Assembly: GCF_021560035.1 (NCBI RefSeq)
Contig: NZ_CP074373.1
Coordinates: forward strand, 1,360,001 to 1,424,000
Direction of reading: 5' to 3'
DNA from: Virgibacillus sp. NKC19-16
Lineage (GTDB): Bacteria > Bacillota > Bacilli > Bacillales > Amphibacillaceae
Length of the DNA: 64,000 nt
Below, in pieces: positions 9,013-17,726 of the stretch; the first letter of the stretch is position 1, and each line of letters starts with the position of its first letter. The position numbers and the translations under genes are program-made. The notes beneath the pieces are model-generated. The model was not told the origin of the DNA. It saw only the letters and a program-made list of their open reading frames with translations, and did not search any database.

Positions 9013-9822
9013 ATGAAATTTAAAATTGTATCAAAAGGTGACGACAAATCCAATGCGATTAAAGCAACAATGAAGCAATATCTAACCGAGTTTCATTTAG
9101 AATATGACAGGAAAGAACCGGATATTGTCATTTCAGTCGGTGGGGATGGAACATTTCTTGAGGCCTTTCACAGATATGTACATCGCTTGGAATCGACTGC
9201 TTTTATTGGTGTACATACAGGACACTTGGGCTTTTATGCGGATTGGACACCGGAGGAAGTCGAGAAATTAATTATTGAGATTGCAAAGACACCATATCAG
9301 ATTGTGGAATATCCATTATTGGAAGTAATTATACGTCCCAAATCAGGTGGAAAAGAAGATCGTTTTCTTGCCTTGAACGAAACGATGATTAAGACGACAG
9401 AAGGCTCGGTTGTATTTGATGTAAAAATAAAGGGAGAACATTTCGAAACGTTTCGTGGGGATGGTTTATGTGTCTCAACGCCTTCAGGAAGCACCGCATA
9501 CAATAAAGCGCTTGGTGGAGGAATCATCCATCCATCACTTGAAGCGATACAGCTTACCGAAATGGCCTCCATAAATAATCGTGTTTTCCGAACGATCGGT
9601 TCACCATTAATTTTGCCAAAGCATCATACTGCATTACTTGAGCCGATGGTTGACAGGAGCTTCCTAATCGCGATTGATCATTTTACAGCAAATTTCACGA
9701 ATGTAAAATCCATTCAATGCCGAGTGGCAAAAGAAAGGGTGCGATTTGCACGATTCAGGCCTTTTCCATTTTGGAACAGGGTACGAGATTCATTCGTAGC
9801 AGACGATGACAATTCGATATGA
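9013..9822 (+). CDS. nadK: NAD kinase
   Basis: 269 residues. The ATP/NAD-kinase motif [10 protein letters not shown] lies at residues 43-52, with catalytic Asp45. LNETMIKT and [15 protein letters not shown] are the other conserved blocks. It phosphorylates NAD to NADP. GGGGAGGGG precedes the ATG. It overlaps the next gene by four bases, indicating translational coupling. It corresponds to B. subtilis nadF (yjbN). Confidence 0.95.
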   Translation: MKFKIVSKGDDKSNAIKATMKQYLTEFHLEYDRKEPDIVISVGGDGTFLEAFHRYVHRLESTAFIGVHTGHLGFYADWTPEEVEKLIIEIAKTPYQIVEYPLLEVIIRPKSGGKEDRFLALNETMIKTTEGSVVFDVKIKGEHFETFRGDGLCVSTPSGSTAYNKALGGGIIHPSLEAIQLTEMASINNRVFRTIGSPLILPKHHTALLEPMVDRSFLIAIDHFTANFTNVKSIQCRVAKERVRFARFRPFPFWNRVRDSFVADDDNSI

Positions 9823-10721
9823 GCGGAAATGAATTGAAGTGGATCATTAATCATGAACATGACGGCATGATTATACGTGATTATTTGCGAATGTACCAAG
9901 GGTTTTCAAGAAGAATGATAAAAACAATAAAATTTGATGGTGGTAAAATTTTAGTCAATGGATCTATGAAAAATGTGCGTTATTGTTTATCAGCTGGCGA
10001 TCGCTTGCATGTACAATTTCCTGAAGAGATGATTGGAAATAATATAAAACCGGAAGTAATGGAGCTTATAATTGTATATGAAGATGATTATATCATCGTA
10101 ATTGACAAGCCTGCTGGAATTCCGACCCTTCCATCTATTAATCACCCGTCAGGTACGATTGCAAATGGATTGTTAGGTTATTATAATAAGAACAACATCC
10201 CTTACACGGTCCATATTGTTACAAGGCTCGATATGGATACATCCGGACTTGTTTTAATAGCAAAGCATCAATTAAGTCATTCATTGCTTTCTGCTTCCCA
10301 CAAATCCGGAAAAGTGAAACGGAAATATAAAGCCGTTATCGAAGGGCATCTCACGAAGAAAGAAGGGACGATAGATGCCCCTATTGTACGGAAAGAAAAT
10401 TCGATAATTGAACGTACAGTAACAGAGGCAGGGAAAAGAGCAGTGACGCATTACAAGGTGATTTGCGAGTACCTGAATCATTCTTTGATCGAGATCGAAT
10501 TGGACACAGGCAGGACGCATCAAATCCGTGTACACTTTTCCAATTTTGCCCATCCGATTGCCGGAGATGATTTGTATGGCGGATCTACAGAAAAAATAGC
10601 ACGGCAGGCATTGCATTGTTTTGAGCTTAGCGTGGAACATCCATCGACAAAGGAAATCATGTTATTTCATGCACCCCTTTTAAAGGACATGAAAAGGCTG
10701 ATTAAAATGGAAAGGACTTAA
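9819..10721 (+). CDS. yjbO: RluA/RluD-family 23S rRNA pseudouridine synthase (YjbO)
   Basis: 300 residues. The catalytic motif is [14 protein letters not shown], whose first Asp is the nucleophile. An N-terminal S4-like region precedes it, and the distal [10 protein letters not shown] block is conserved. It modifies uridines in RNA, probably rRNA. It starts inside the nadK stop (ATGA overlap). The 3' end overlaps the converging prpE by 20 bases. The exact target base is not predictable here. Confidence 0.9.
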   Translation: MSGNELKWIINHEHDGMIIRDYLRMYQGFSRRMIKTIKFDGGKILVNGSMKNVRYCLSAGDRLHVQFPEEMIGNNIKPEVMELIIVYEDDYIIVIDKPAGIPTLPSINHPSGTIANGLLGYYNKNNIPYTVHIVTRLDMDTSGLVLIAKHQLSHSLLSASHKSGKVKRKYKAVIEGHLTKKEGTIDAPIVRKENSIIERTVTEAGKRAVTHYKVICEYLNHSLIEIELDTGRTHQIRVHFSNFAHPIAGDDLYGGSTEKIARQALHCFELSVEHPSTKEIMLFHAPLLKDMKRLIKMERT

Positions 10722-11448
10722 ATTTATCTGCCACATAGGCTTGTTTTGAGGGAACGGCTACTATTTTTTCTTCGGGCAAGCGAAAGGCGCTTAACGCATT
10801 ACCGAATACACAACCTGTATCGATGTTAATCGTTTTGTTTACGATTCGCGGTTTCATAACAGGGGTGTGTCCGTACACGACCCATCTGCTGCCATGATAA
10901 TCCTGCGCCCAGTCTCCGCGTATAGGACGGCCATTCTCGTCAAAATTACCAGTAACATCACCATAAAGAACAAAGCTTTCTACTTTTTTATCTGTTCGCC
11001 CAATATAGGATTCTTTTATCCCGGCATGTGCTACAATTGCCTGCACTTCAGGAAGCTGCAGGTAGAGAGGGGCTTGCTCAACCAAAGTCATGAACTTTGT
11101 TTTTATAAGCTCCTGTTCACTTTTGCCAAGAGCTTTGTATTCTGCGACAGTTGTCTCCAGACCGTGGCGTACTTGAACATTGTTTCCCAGGAAGTAACGA
11201 TATAACTTATTGCAATGGTTTCCAGGTACATATTTTCCTTTATTGTGTACGATGACCATATCATACACAAGCTTGATAACCTGAAGCGAAGCAGGGCCTC
11301 TGTCGGTGATGTCACCTAGAAACACAGGAATTCTTGCATCAGGATGGATGTAAATCGTATCCTGTTTCTGATAGCCTAATGTTTTAAATAGTTTATGCAA
11401 CTCATTTATACAGCCATGTACATCACCAATAACATCTATTTTCATCAT
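10702..11448 (-). CDS. prpE: PrpE, bis(5'-nucleosyl)-tetraphosphatase / phosphoprotein phosphatase
   Basis: 248 residues of the calcineurin-like metallophosphatase family. Motifs are [24 protein letters not shown] and VYGHTPV, which supply the two-metal site ligands. B. subtilis PrpE hydrolyses Ap4A and affects spore germination. AAGGTGG precedes the ATG. It converges on yjbO as in B. subtilis. Confidence 0.92.
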   Translation of the reverse strand: MMKIDVIGDVHGCINELHKLFKTLGYQKQDTIYIHPDARIPVFLGDITDRGPASLQVIKLVYDMVIVHNKGKYVPGNHCNKLYRYFLGNNVQVRHGLETTVAEYKALGKSEQELIKTKFMTLVEQAPLYLQLPEVQAIVAHAGIKESYIGRTDKKVESFVLYGDVTGNFDENGRPIRGDWAQDYHGSRWVVYGHTPVMKPRIVNKTINIDTGCVFGNALSAFRLPEEKIVAVPSKQAYVADKFKSFPF

Positions 11449-11569
11449 ATATTTCCACCTTGTTTTGTTTTTAGAAGGATCGGGTAATTCTAACCCCGAT
11501 TAAAATAAGTGTATGATTAAAGTGTACATGATTTTAGATCATTTTTCTTGCCTGAAAGGATGTGATTAA

Positions 11570-12940
11570 ATGGAATCCAAAGAAAACGATGATATAAAGT
11601 ATGGGGAACATTGGAAAAAGCTGCAAATAGCATTAAAAAATGAGCAAATGACAGATTTTCGTGTTGAATTTCTGGATTTACATCCATATGATCAAGCAGT
11701 GTTTTTTTTCGAACAAGAAAAAGAAATTCGTCTGCAAATATATACCTATTTATCTCCAGAAGAAATAGCAGAAATTATGGAAAACATGGAGTTAGACGAT
11801 ACGAAAATATTTTTCGCGGAGATGGATCCACGCTTCGCATCGATGGTATTAGCGGAAATGGCAGCAGATAACGCTGTGGATATACTAAATGAACTGGACA
11901 AAGATCAGGTGGCTAGCTTCTTAACAATTATGGACAAAGCTTCCGCAGATGAAATTAAACAATTGCTTCATTATGAAGAGAAAACAGCCGGAAGTATCAT
12001 GACGACTGAATTTATAGCCATTATGAAAACGAAGACGGTTAAACAAGCCATGCATCAATTAAAAGAGGAGGCCCCGGACGCAGAAACAATTTATTATCTC
12101 TATATTTTGGATGAAGATAAGCGTTTAGTCGGTGTGCTCTCCTTACGTGATTTAATTATAGCAGAGGATGATGTCCGTATTGAAGCGGTGATGAGTGAGA
12201 AAATTGTCTCCGTATCAGTGGGGAAAGATCAAGAAGAGGTTGCGCAAATGATTCGGGATTATGATTTTCTTGCACTTCCGGTTGTTGATTTTCAAAATCA
12301 TTTACTTGGCATTATTACCGTTGACGATATTCTGGACGTTATGGAAGAGGAAGCAAGCGAAGACTATTCCAGGCTGGCAGCTGTAGCTGATACAGACAGT
12401 CGTTATGACAGTGCGTTTAATTCAGCAAAAAAGCGCCTCCCATGGCTGGTTATCCTATTATTTTTAGGCATGTTTACCGCAAGTCTAATCGGACAATTTG
12501 AGGCTACCCTTGATCAAGTTGCCGTATTAGCTATATTTATTCCATTAATTGCCGGGATGGCTGGAAATACAGGTACCCAGGCTTTAGCAGTCGCTGTACG
12601 AGGACTTGCAACTGGTGACTATGGAAAACAGAAGAAAGCCAAACTGATTTTACGTGAAGCGACTACTGGATTGATCACCGGTACGGTATGTGGAATCGTG
12701 ATTACAATCGTTATTTATTTGTGGCAGGGTGATATATTTTTAGGTTTATTAGTAGGCATTTCTATTATGGCAACACTCATTGTAGCCACATTAGCAGGAT
12801 CATTAATCCCGATGTTAATACACCGTTTTAAAATTGACCCGGCCGTAGCATCAGGGCCGTTTATCACAACGATCAATGACATTATTTCCATTTTGATTTA
12901 TTTCGGCATGGCAACAGCGTTTATGGATTATTTGATTTGA
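11570..12940 (+). CDS. mgtE: MgtE magnesium transporter
   Basis: 456 residues. An N-terminal superhelical MgtE domain (to about residue 130) is followed by two CBS domains (about 135-260) that sense magnesium, then five membrane helices from about residue 285. The pore region has GNTGTQALAVAVRGLATGD. MgtE is a magnesium-gated channel. No M-box is evident in the short upstream region. It ends in its own terminator. Confidence 0.95.
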   Translation: MESKENDDIKYGEHWKKLQIALKNEQMTDFRVEFLDLHPYDQAVFFFEQEKEIRLQIYTYLSPEEIAEIMENMELDDTKIFFAEMDPRFASMVLAEMAADNAVDILNELDKDQVASFLTIMDKASADEIKQLLHYEEKTAGSIMTTEFIAIMKTKTVKQAMHQLKEEAPDAETIYYLYILDEDKRLVGVLSLRDLIIAEDDVRIEAVMSEKIVSVSVGKDQEEVAQMIRDYDFLALPVVDFQNHLLGIITVDDILDVMEEEASEDYSRLAAVADTDSRYDSAFNSAKKRLPWLVILLFLGMFTASLIGQFEATLDQVAVLAIFIPLIAGMAGNTGTQALAVAVRGLATGDYGKQKKAKLILREATTGLITGTVCGIVITIVIYLWQGDIFLGLLVGISIMATLIVATLAGSLIPMLIHRFKIDPAVASGPFITTINDIISILIYFGMATAFMDYLI

Positions 12941-12948
12941 AATGGAGG

Positions 12949-12976
12949 AAGCACCTCTTTAGGGAGGTGCTTTTTT
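12949..12976 (+). terminator. Terminator after mgtE
   Basis: AGCACCTC pairs with GAGGTGCT and is followed by six T residues. Confidence 0.88.
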
Positions 12977-12997
12977 GCTCACACCTACACCATGAAC

Positions 12998-13025
12998 ACA
13001 TTTCAAATCCTGGGTTCATATAATA
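12998..13025 (+). promoter_or_regulatory. Candidate sigma-K promoter for cotO
   Basis: -10 CATATAATA (13017-13025) fits CATANNNTA, and AC lies 17 bases upstream (12998-12999), as expected for mother-cell sigma-K. Two neighbouring coat genes have the same arrangement. Confidence 0.7.
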
Positions 13026-13058
13026 AGTTGACGCATTTTATAAAGGAGAGATTATCGA

Positions 13059-13577
13059 ATGGGAAAGAAGAAATTTGCGAAGGATCCATTGTTATACATT
13101 CATCAGCCATCTGCACAAACACCAAAAGCACCGATGCAGCATAACTATACGTCACCTCAAAGAAGGCGAAATAAGGAAGTAGATGCTTATGCAGCAACTC
13201 CAAAGGCACAATCTGTTCTGAAAAAGCCACTGAATCGAAGTTTTTACAAGGAAGAAGCACTTTATTCTGATGAAATGGAATCTGAAACTGAAACAAACGA
13301 AAGTGAAGAAGATAATGATGATGAAGTAATAGTGGATGAAGAAAAAGACGAAAAAAAATTTAAGGATATGACATTGAAAGAGAAGGTCGCTTATTTTGTA
13401 GACACCCCGGAGTATGCACCGAAATTAAGGTGTGAAGTTAAAACGGAGAAAAGGAGCTACCGTGGTGTAATTACGGACTCAAAAGATGATGATGTATTTA
13501 TTCGAATAGGTAAGCGTGCCTCCAGTACGGCAGTTCCAATGGAAGAAATCATATCGATTCGATTGTTAGGTTTTTAA
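13059..13577 (+). CDS. cotO: CotO-like spore coat protein
   Basis: 172 residues. The N-terminal MGKKKFAKDPLLYIHQP is basic. A very acidic middle follows (about residues 75-105, ESETETNESEEDNDDE). The C-terminal conserved domain has TLKEKVAYFVDTP and EKRSYRGVITDSKDDDVFIR. CotO is a late coat-morphogenesis protein. AAAGGAGAG precedes the ATG. Position before cotZ and a sigma-K-like promoter support a spore role. Confidence 0.82.
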   Translation: MGKKKFAKDPLLYIHQPSAQTPKAPMQHNYTSPQRRRNKEVDAYAATPKAQSVLKKPLNRSFYKEEALYSDEMESETETNESEEDNDDEVIVDEEKDEKKFKDMTLKEKVAYFVDTPEYAPKLRCEVKTEKRSYRGVITDSKDDDVFIRIGKRASSTAVPMEEIISIRLLGF

Positions 13578-13634
13578 TAAAAAATACACCAGGGAAAGGG
13601 GGAAAGGCTCCTCCTTTTCAATGGTGTATTTTTT
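13578..13634 (+). terminator. Terminator between cotO and cotZ
   Basis: AAAATACACCA pairs with TGGTGTATTTT around a long loop that itself holds a GGGGGAAAGGCTCC hairpin. It may serve both converging genes. Confidence 0.75.
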
Positions 13635-13658
13635 ATACAATCATTACTGCCTTATTTA

Positions 13659-14114
13659 TTAAAGTGCGTTTATTGCTGGCAGACAAGTAACATGACAGAA
13701 GCAATCGAGATCTACAGTCATGCAGATTCCAGTGGCAAGTAATGGTTTAGTATCTTGCTCACACGGGCTTTTAGGATCTCTGTTTCCATCTTTCGGATCT
13801 CTTAATAGTTCAAGTGTTGCACAGCAATCTTTTGTTACTTTTTTCACCCTAAAGTAGAAGCTGGATGTTATGTCACCAATATCGTTCGGGTTAGCACCAT
13901 ATCCTTTAAATGGTTTGCAACCATCTTTACAATATAAGATGACTGGTACTGTATCCAAACCGTTATTATTTTCTGATTCACCTAGCAAATCGTTGATCGA
14001 TTGTTCGCAACTTGTGTCACAGCAATTCTCTACGACATCACTCTGTGCCTCCGAAATCTCTCTTAAAATATCACATACACAGTTACCTGTGCCATAATCT
14101 TTTCCACAACCCAT
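13659..14114 (-). CDS. cotZ: CotZ/CotY/ExsY-family cysteine-rich spore outer-layer protein
   Basis: 151 residues with many cysteines: MGCGKDYGTGNCVCDIL at the start, NCCDTSCEQS, ILYCKDGCKPF, KDCCATLELL and CFCHVTC near the end. These proteins self-assemble into the spore crust or exosporium by disulfide bonds. The match covers the full length of the family. A sigma-K-like promoter lies upstream on the minus strand. Whether it equals CotZ or CotY cannot be settled from one gene. Confidence 0.9.
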   Translation of the reverse strand: MGCGKDYGTGNCVCDILREISEAQSDVVENCCDTSCEQSINDLLGESENNNGLDTVPVILYCKDGCKPFKGYGANPNDIGDITSSFYFRVKKVTKDCCATLELLRDPKDGNRDPKSPCEQDTKPLLATGICMTVDLDCFCHVTCLPAINAL

Positions 14115-14158
14115 GAATTATAACCCCTTCCAAAGTGTATTGACTTAGTTGTCTTTAA

Positions 14159-14185
14159 TAGAATATGTGTTAAGGCATGGATTGT
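14159..14185 (-). promoter_or_regulatory. Candidate sigma-K promoter for cotZ
   Basis: On the minus strand, CATATTCTA (14167-14159) fits CATANNNTA, with AC 16 bases upstream (14185-14184). Confidence 0.72.
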
Positions 14186-14246
14186 GTGGGCGTTCAACTT
14201 ATTTATCAAGATATTTAACCAACTATCTTTACGGGCGGATGACCAC

Positions 14247-14274
14247 ACCTAGTGTAACAAAATAACATAGACTA
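14247..14274 (+). promoter_or_regulatory. Candidate sigma-K promoter for the gene at 14309
   Basis: CATAGACTA (14266-14274) fits CATANNNTA, with AC 17 bases upstream (14247-14248). It is divergent from the cotZ promoter. Confidence 0.7.
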
Positions 14275-14308
14275 ATAACGATCGATATTAGTTGGAGGAG
14301 TGATTCAA

Positions 14309-14524
14309 GTGTCTGATAAAAAACAAGTTATCCATGTTAAAGATTTAGTGATTAAAGCGGATAACGTCCATATTGTACGACCACGTCATGAACGCCGTGA
14401 CCCATTCTTCTTCGGGCCGAGAGGTGAACGCACAGAAAATGTAGAATCATCAGACCATAAAGACGATGATGATAAAGAAGAAAGCAGTGAAAATAAGCCT
14501 GAACGAAGGCCCTTCTGGTTTTAA
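14309..14524 (+). CDS. Small charged protein, probably spore-associated
   Basis: 71 residues starting MSDKKQVIHVKDLVIKADNV. The middle has RPRHERRDPFFFGPRG and the tail is acidic (DHKDDDDKEESSENK), ending in RRPFWF. A GTG at 14300 overlaps the ribosome binding site GGAGGAG, so the GTG at 14309 is preferred. A sigma-K-like promoter and the divergent cotZ suggest a coat or crust protein. I do not recognise the family. Confidence 0.6.
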   Translation: MSDKKQVIHVKDLVIKADNVHIVRPRHERRDPFFFGPRGERTENVESSDHKDDDDKEESSENKPERRPFWF

Positions 14525-14536
14525 ACATCATTTCAG

Positions 14537-14580
14537 CCACTTTTCTTCATTATAAATAAGAAAAGTGGCATATTTTTCTT
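14537..14580 (+). terminator. Terminator after the small spore gene
   Basis: CCACTTTTCTT pairs with AAGAAAAGTGG, followed after a few bases by a T-rich run. Confidence 0.8.
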
Positions 14581-14647
14581 AAAATAGGGTATAGTTAAAT
14601 GAATATGAAAATGCCCTTTTAAAAGTCTTTTCCAAAGGATGATTACG

Positions 14648-14917
14648 ATGGGATATATTTTACCGGTAACACATTACCAATATAATGATTATCAAAACCG
14701 TATCAATGAAGACAGGCGGAGGTTTCCCAATTATGTGGAGAAGACATTTAAAGTAGTATTAGAAAAGCAACATCAGGAAATAAAAAAGGAATATGAACGA
14801 TTTCATCATTCGTATCAAAGTGATCAGCCGCAACATCCCATGCCTAAATATCCACGTTCTGAGCAACTGTATGGAAAGATCACAGGGAAAGGGCAGCACT
14901 TTAGTGAAAGTGTATAG
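14648..14917 (+). CDS. Conserved small protein starting MGYILPV, function unknown
   Basis: 89 residues: MGYILPVTHYQYNDYQNR, then a charged helical stretch rich in K, E and H (VLEKQHQEIKKEYERFHH). AAAGG at 14634-14638 favours the ATG at 14648 over one three codons earlier. No membrane helix is apparent. It converges with the DUF421 gene. Its place in the coat-gene cluster hints at sporulation, but nothing in the sequence proves it. Confidence 0.55.
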   Translation: MGYILPVTHYQYNDYQNRINEDRRRFPNYVEKTFKVVLEKQHQEIKKEYERFHHSYQSDQPQHPMPKYPRSEQLYGKITGKGQHFSESV

Positions 14918-14952
14918 ATGTCCACGCAGTCACGCCAGGATGAAGCGAGCGT

Positions 14953-15660
14953 TTAGACATCATATTTATCATGATTTCGATTTACAAATGGTAATACGAA
15001 CAGCTTTTTATCCTTCGTATATTCTGCATAAAACACGTCTTCAGCAGTGTTGAAATCCTGCTCTTTTAGTTGTTCCAGTAGCCATTCTTCGTTGAGATTC
15101 TTTTCCTTGAGATTATCATAAATAATTTCCCCATCATTGATAAGGGTTGTAGGGAGTTTGACCTCTTGTGGTGATACATTAATATCGCCCTTTGTAGGAG
15201 TTTGAAAAGCCGACTTTCGCAACACAGATACTGTCCCATTTACTTCCAGGATGGCATATTCTACCTCTTGAATAGAGAAAACATCTTTCCCACGCAGTAA
15301 ATTTTTCAGCTGATTAACATCAAGTTTATTCTTTTTCATGGTATCACGAATTAATTTACCATTGTAAATAACAATCGCTGGACTTCCTTCTATTAGTGCA
15401 CGAGTTCTTTTAAATTTTTGTGTGATTATTTCTGTAATGTATAATAAAACTGCCCATAAAGTAACCACGAATGCTATTTCAGGTATGCCGGCTTTCTCGT
15501 CAAATAATGCATTACCAACAAGTTCCCCTAAAATCAGGCCTGCAATAAAATCAAATGGGGTTAATTGTGAAATCTGTGTTTTTCCTAGTATTTTTGTCAC
15601 TAAAAATAAGGCAAAGAAACCAAATAAGGTATCCCAAAGCATTGGTAAATAATCTTGCAT
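14953..15660 (-). CDS. DUF421 (YetF/YcaP-like) membrane protein
   Basis: 235 residues. Three N-terminal helices carry LGKTQISQLTPFDFIAGLILGELVGN, the DUF421 hallmark. A soluble domain follows with RDTMKKNKLDVNQLKNLLR and IQEVEYAILEVNG. The start is ATG at 15660, seven bases after GGGGG; an in-frame ATG further upstream has no such site. These proteins are often sigma-B or sporulation controlled in Bacillus, but their activity is unclear. Confidence 0.85.
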   Translation of the reverse strand: MQDYLPMLWDTLFGFFALFLVTKILGKTQISQLTPFDFIAGLILGELVGNALFDEKAGIPEIAFVVTLWAVLLYITEIITQKFKRTRALIEGSPAIVIYNGKLIRDTMKKNKLDVNQLKNLLRGKDVFSIQEVEYAILEVNGTVSVLRKSAFQTPTKGDINVSPQEVKLPTTLINDGEIIYDNLKEKNLNEEWLLEQLKEQDFNTAEDVFYAEYTKDKKLFVLPFVNRNHDKYDV

Positions 15661-15732
15661 TGCTGCGCCCCCTTTTAACATTTTCATTTTAGCTTTACCA
15701 AAGAGCATAGAAGTCATTCATTTTAGGACAGC

Positions 15733-15772
15733 AAAAAAAGAGCCCGTTATGTTGTATAACGAACTCTTTTTT
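15733..15772 (-). terminator. Terminator after yjcF
   Basis: On the minus strand AAAAAAGAGTTCGTTAT pairs with ATAACGGGCTCTTTTTTT, giving a long stem with T tails. It lies between yjcF and the DUF421 gene. Confidence 0.8.
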
Positions 15773-15818
15773 CGCGTTTAGCAAGGGGATTTCGTATCCT
15801 ATTTAGTCGACCTAATTG

Positions 15819-16244
15819 TTAGGGTAAATGCTTAATCATGGTTACATGCGGAATACCTGCATCCATAAATTCACCGGATATAACTTCATAGCCTAAGTGC
15901 TGGTAAAAATTCACTGCATGTGTTTGTGCGTTCAATTTTGATTTAGCATAGCCTTTGTTTGAAATTATCTCTTCCATTTTATCGATGATCTCTGTCCCAT
16001 GTGATTTGCCACGGTGATTTTTTAATACACAAATTCGCTCGAGTTTTCCGTAATTGTCAACAAACCGAAGACGGCTGGCTGCAATCGGCTTCTCATCCTC
16101 ATACCCAATAAAGTGGAGACATGTTTTGTCATGGTCATCCACTTCCTCTTCAGGAGGCACTTTTTGTTCATCAACAAATACGGTCATACGAACATGATAG
16201 GCATGATCAATATCTTTATTTGTTTCTGCTATTTTAATATTCAC
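15819..16244 (-). CDS. yjcF: GNAT-family N-acetyltransferase (YjcF)
   Basis: 141 residues with a GNAT core: VFVDEQKVPPEEEVDDHD near the start, then the acetyl-CoA loop RICVLKNHRGKSHGTEII and LNAQTHAVNFYQHLGYE. It probably acetylates a small molecule or protein; the substrate is unknown. It overlaps yjcG by four bases, so the two are coupled. The order matches B. subtilis yjcF-yjcG. Confidence 0.88.
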   Translation of the reverse strand: MNIKIAETNKDIDHAYHVRMTVFVDEQKVPPEEEVDDHDKTCLHFIGYEDEKPIAASRLRFVDNYGKLERICVLKNHRGKSHGTEIIDKMEEIISNKGYAKSKLNAQTHAVNFYQHLGYEVISGEFMDAGIPHVTMIKHLP

Positions 16245-16762
16245 ACGTATTCCTTCCCAAATACAAATGTTTCATGCACCGACCAGGAGCCATTATCCAG
16301 CTGATACAACAATTGAAAACGGTCAATTTCATCATCAAACTGGATCTTTTTCATTTTCAGGCTGCCAAATACATCGGAATATTCATCATCAGCGAGCTCT
16401 TGTGCGACTGTAATATGGGGAACAAAGGAATACGACTGATTTTCAGGAAACTTACCTTGCTGCATCTTTTCATTTAGATCGATAAGTTCTTGAATCGGTT
16501 CTACTTTTAAATAAATCGTGTTTGTCACAGGGTAGAATGTACTGACTTTGTTCACATTAATCGTAAAAGGTTCAAACTCGTTTGCTATATGTTTCAGCTC
16601 TGTCACCAGTTCTTCGATTTGTTTATCATCCGCCTCAAAAGATTCCTTCAACGTAATATGTGGTGGTACTAAATCATAACGAGGATCATAGCGCATTCGA
16701 TATGAATTTGCTTCATCTTGAACTGATTTTGATGGAAAAATAGCGATACCGTATTTCATCAT
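16241..16762 (-). CDS. yjcG: 2H-family phosphoesterase (YjcG)
   Basis: 173 residues with the two HxT motifs of the 2H (LigT-like) phosphoesterases, PPHITLKESF and FVPHITVAQE. Family members hydrolyse 2',3'-cyclic or 2',5' phosphodiester bonds. The exact substrate is not known. It is translationally coupled to yjcF downstream. Confidence 0.9.
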   Translation of the reverse strand: MMKYGIAIFPSKSVQDEANSYRMRYDPRYDLVPPHITLKESFEADDKQIEELVTELKHIANEFEPFTINVNKVSTFYPVTNTIYLKVEPIQELIDLNEKMQQGKFPENQSYSFVPHITVAQELADDEYSDVFGSLKMKKIQFDDEIDRFQLLYQLDNGSWSVHETFVFGKEYV

Positions 16763-16925
16763 TTAAACCTCCTATAATAGTAATGGTTATTTCGTGTCTC
16801 ACGCTATATGATGGATATGGTTGCTCGTGTGGTTTCTATTTTAATATCGGTTATATTTTATTATAACAGAAATTCCTATTAAATAGGAAGGTTATTTTTT
16901 CAAGTTTTCTAAAATTCATTGAAAA

Positions 16926-17654
16926 TTAGCCGCCAAACATGGATGTTAACACACGTTTCATGTCCTTTTGCCAATACTTCCAAGTGTGCTGGCCTTCTTC
17001 TAATTCATGATACGTATAACACGCTCCTTTTTCCTGCAAGAGCTTCTTTAATTGTCGGTTCGGTGTTAAAAAATCAACTTTGCCATCATCTGTCGTATCT
17101 ACTGCGGTTTCCTCTGTACCAATGGTATGATATATATCAATGGAATAGATATCCTTCGCGTTTTCAACTGCATCTAGTACCTCTTCATCAACTAAAGGGG
17201 ATTGCATGATTACTTTACCGAATGTGTTCGGATATTTTAGTGCTGTCATAAATGCCAATGTACCGGCAAGGGAATCACCCATTAATGCACGTGACTTTCC
17301 CATATGGTATGTAGGAAGTTCCCTGTCCAGTAAAGGAACAACCTCATTTACCAGGAACTTGATGTAAGCCGCGTTTTGCTCCCCGCTTGGATGATATTTT
17401 TCTTTGCGATCATATCTATTCTGGTAATGAATGCCCACTAGTACCGTATTCGTTATTTCCTCACTATCATGCAACCGGTCACTAAGTGTTGCAATTCTTC
17501 CCATCTGATAATAATCATCTCCGTCTTGCATAATACAAATATGATACTTGTATAGGGGAGAAAATGATTCAGGCTGATACAATTTCAATGTCATCGTTTC
17601 ATGTAAATAGTCACTCTTTATTTCTTTTTCGATCATGGTACCTTTTCTGCCCAT
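16926..17654 (-). CDS. yjcH: Esterase D-like alpha/beta hydrolase (YjcH)
   Basis: 242 residues. The nucleophile motif MGDSLAGTLAF fits GxSxG. A distal EEGQHTWKYW probably holds the catalytic His. An early HICIMQDGDDYYQ block is typical of enterochelin-esterase-like proteins. GAGGTG precedes the ATG at 17654; an in-frame GTG overlaps that site. It follows yjcG in the B. subtilis order, here with a 160-base gap. The substrate is unknown. Confidence 0.85.
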   Translation of the reverse strand: MGRKGTMIEKEIKSDYLHETMTLKLYQPESFSPLYKYHICIMQDGDDYYQMGRIATLSDRLHDSEEITNTVLVGIHYQNRYDRKEKYHPSGEQNAAYIKFLVNEVVPLLDRELPTYHMGKSRALMGDSLAGTLAFMTALKYPNTFGKVIMQSPLVDEEVLDAVENAKDIYSIDIYHTIGTEETAVDTTDDGKVDFLTPNRQLKKLLQEKGACYTYHELEEGQHTWKYWQKDMKRVLTSMFGG

Positions 17655-17726
17655 TACAAACACCTCGATTAGAGTAGGATTTTTCCAGTTTTTTGGCTGG
17701 ACGTATTTAATTTGATTATAGGGGTA

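Noticed and set aside
11449-11569. M-box magnesium riboswitch before mgtE
   Set aside because: The gap is only about 120 bases and shared with the divergent prpE; no M-box core motifs are visible.
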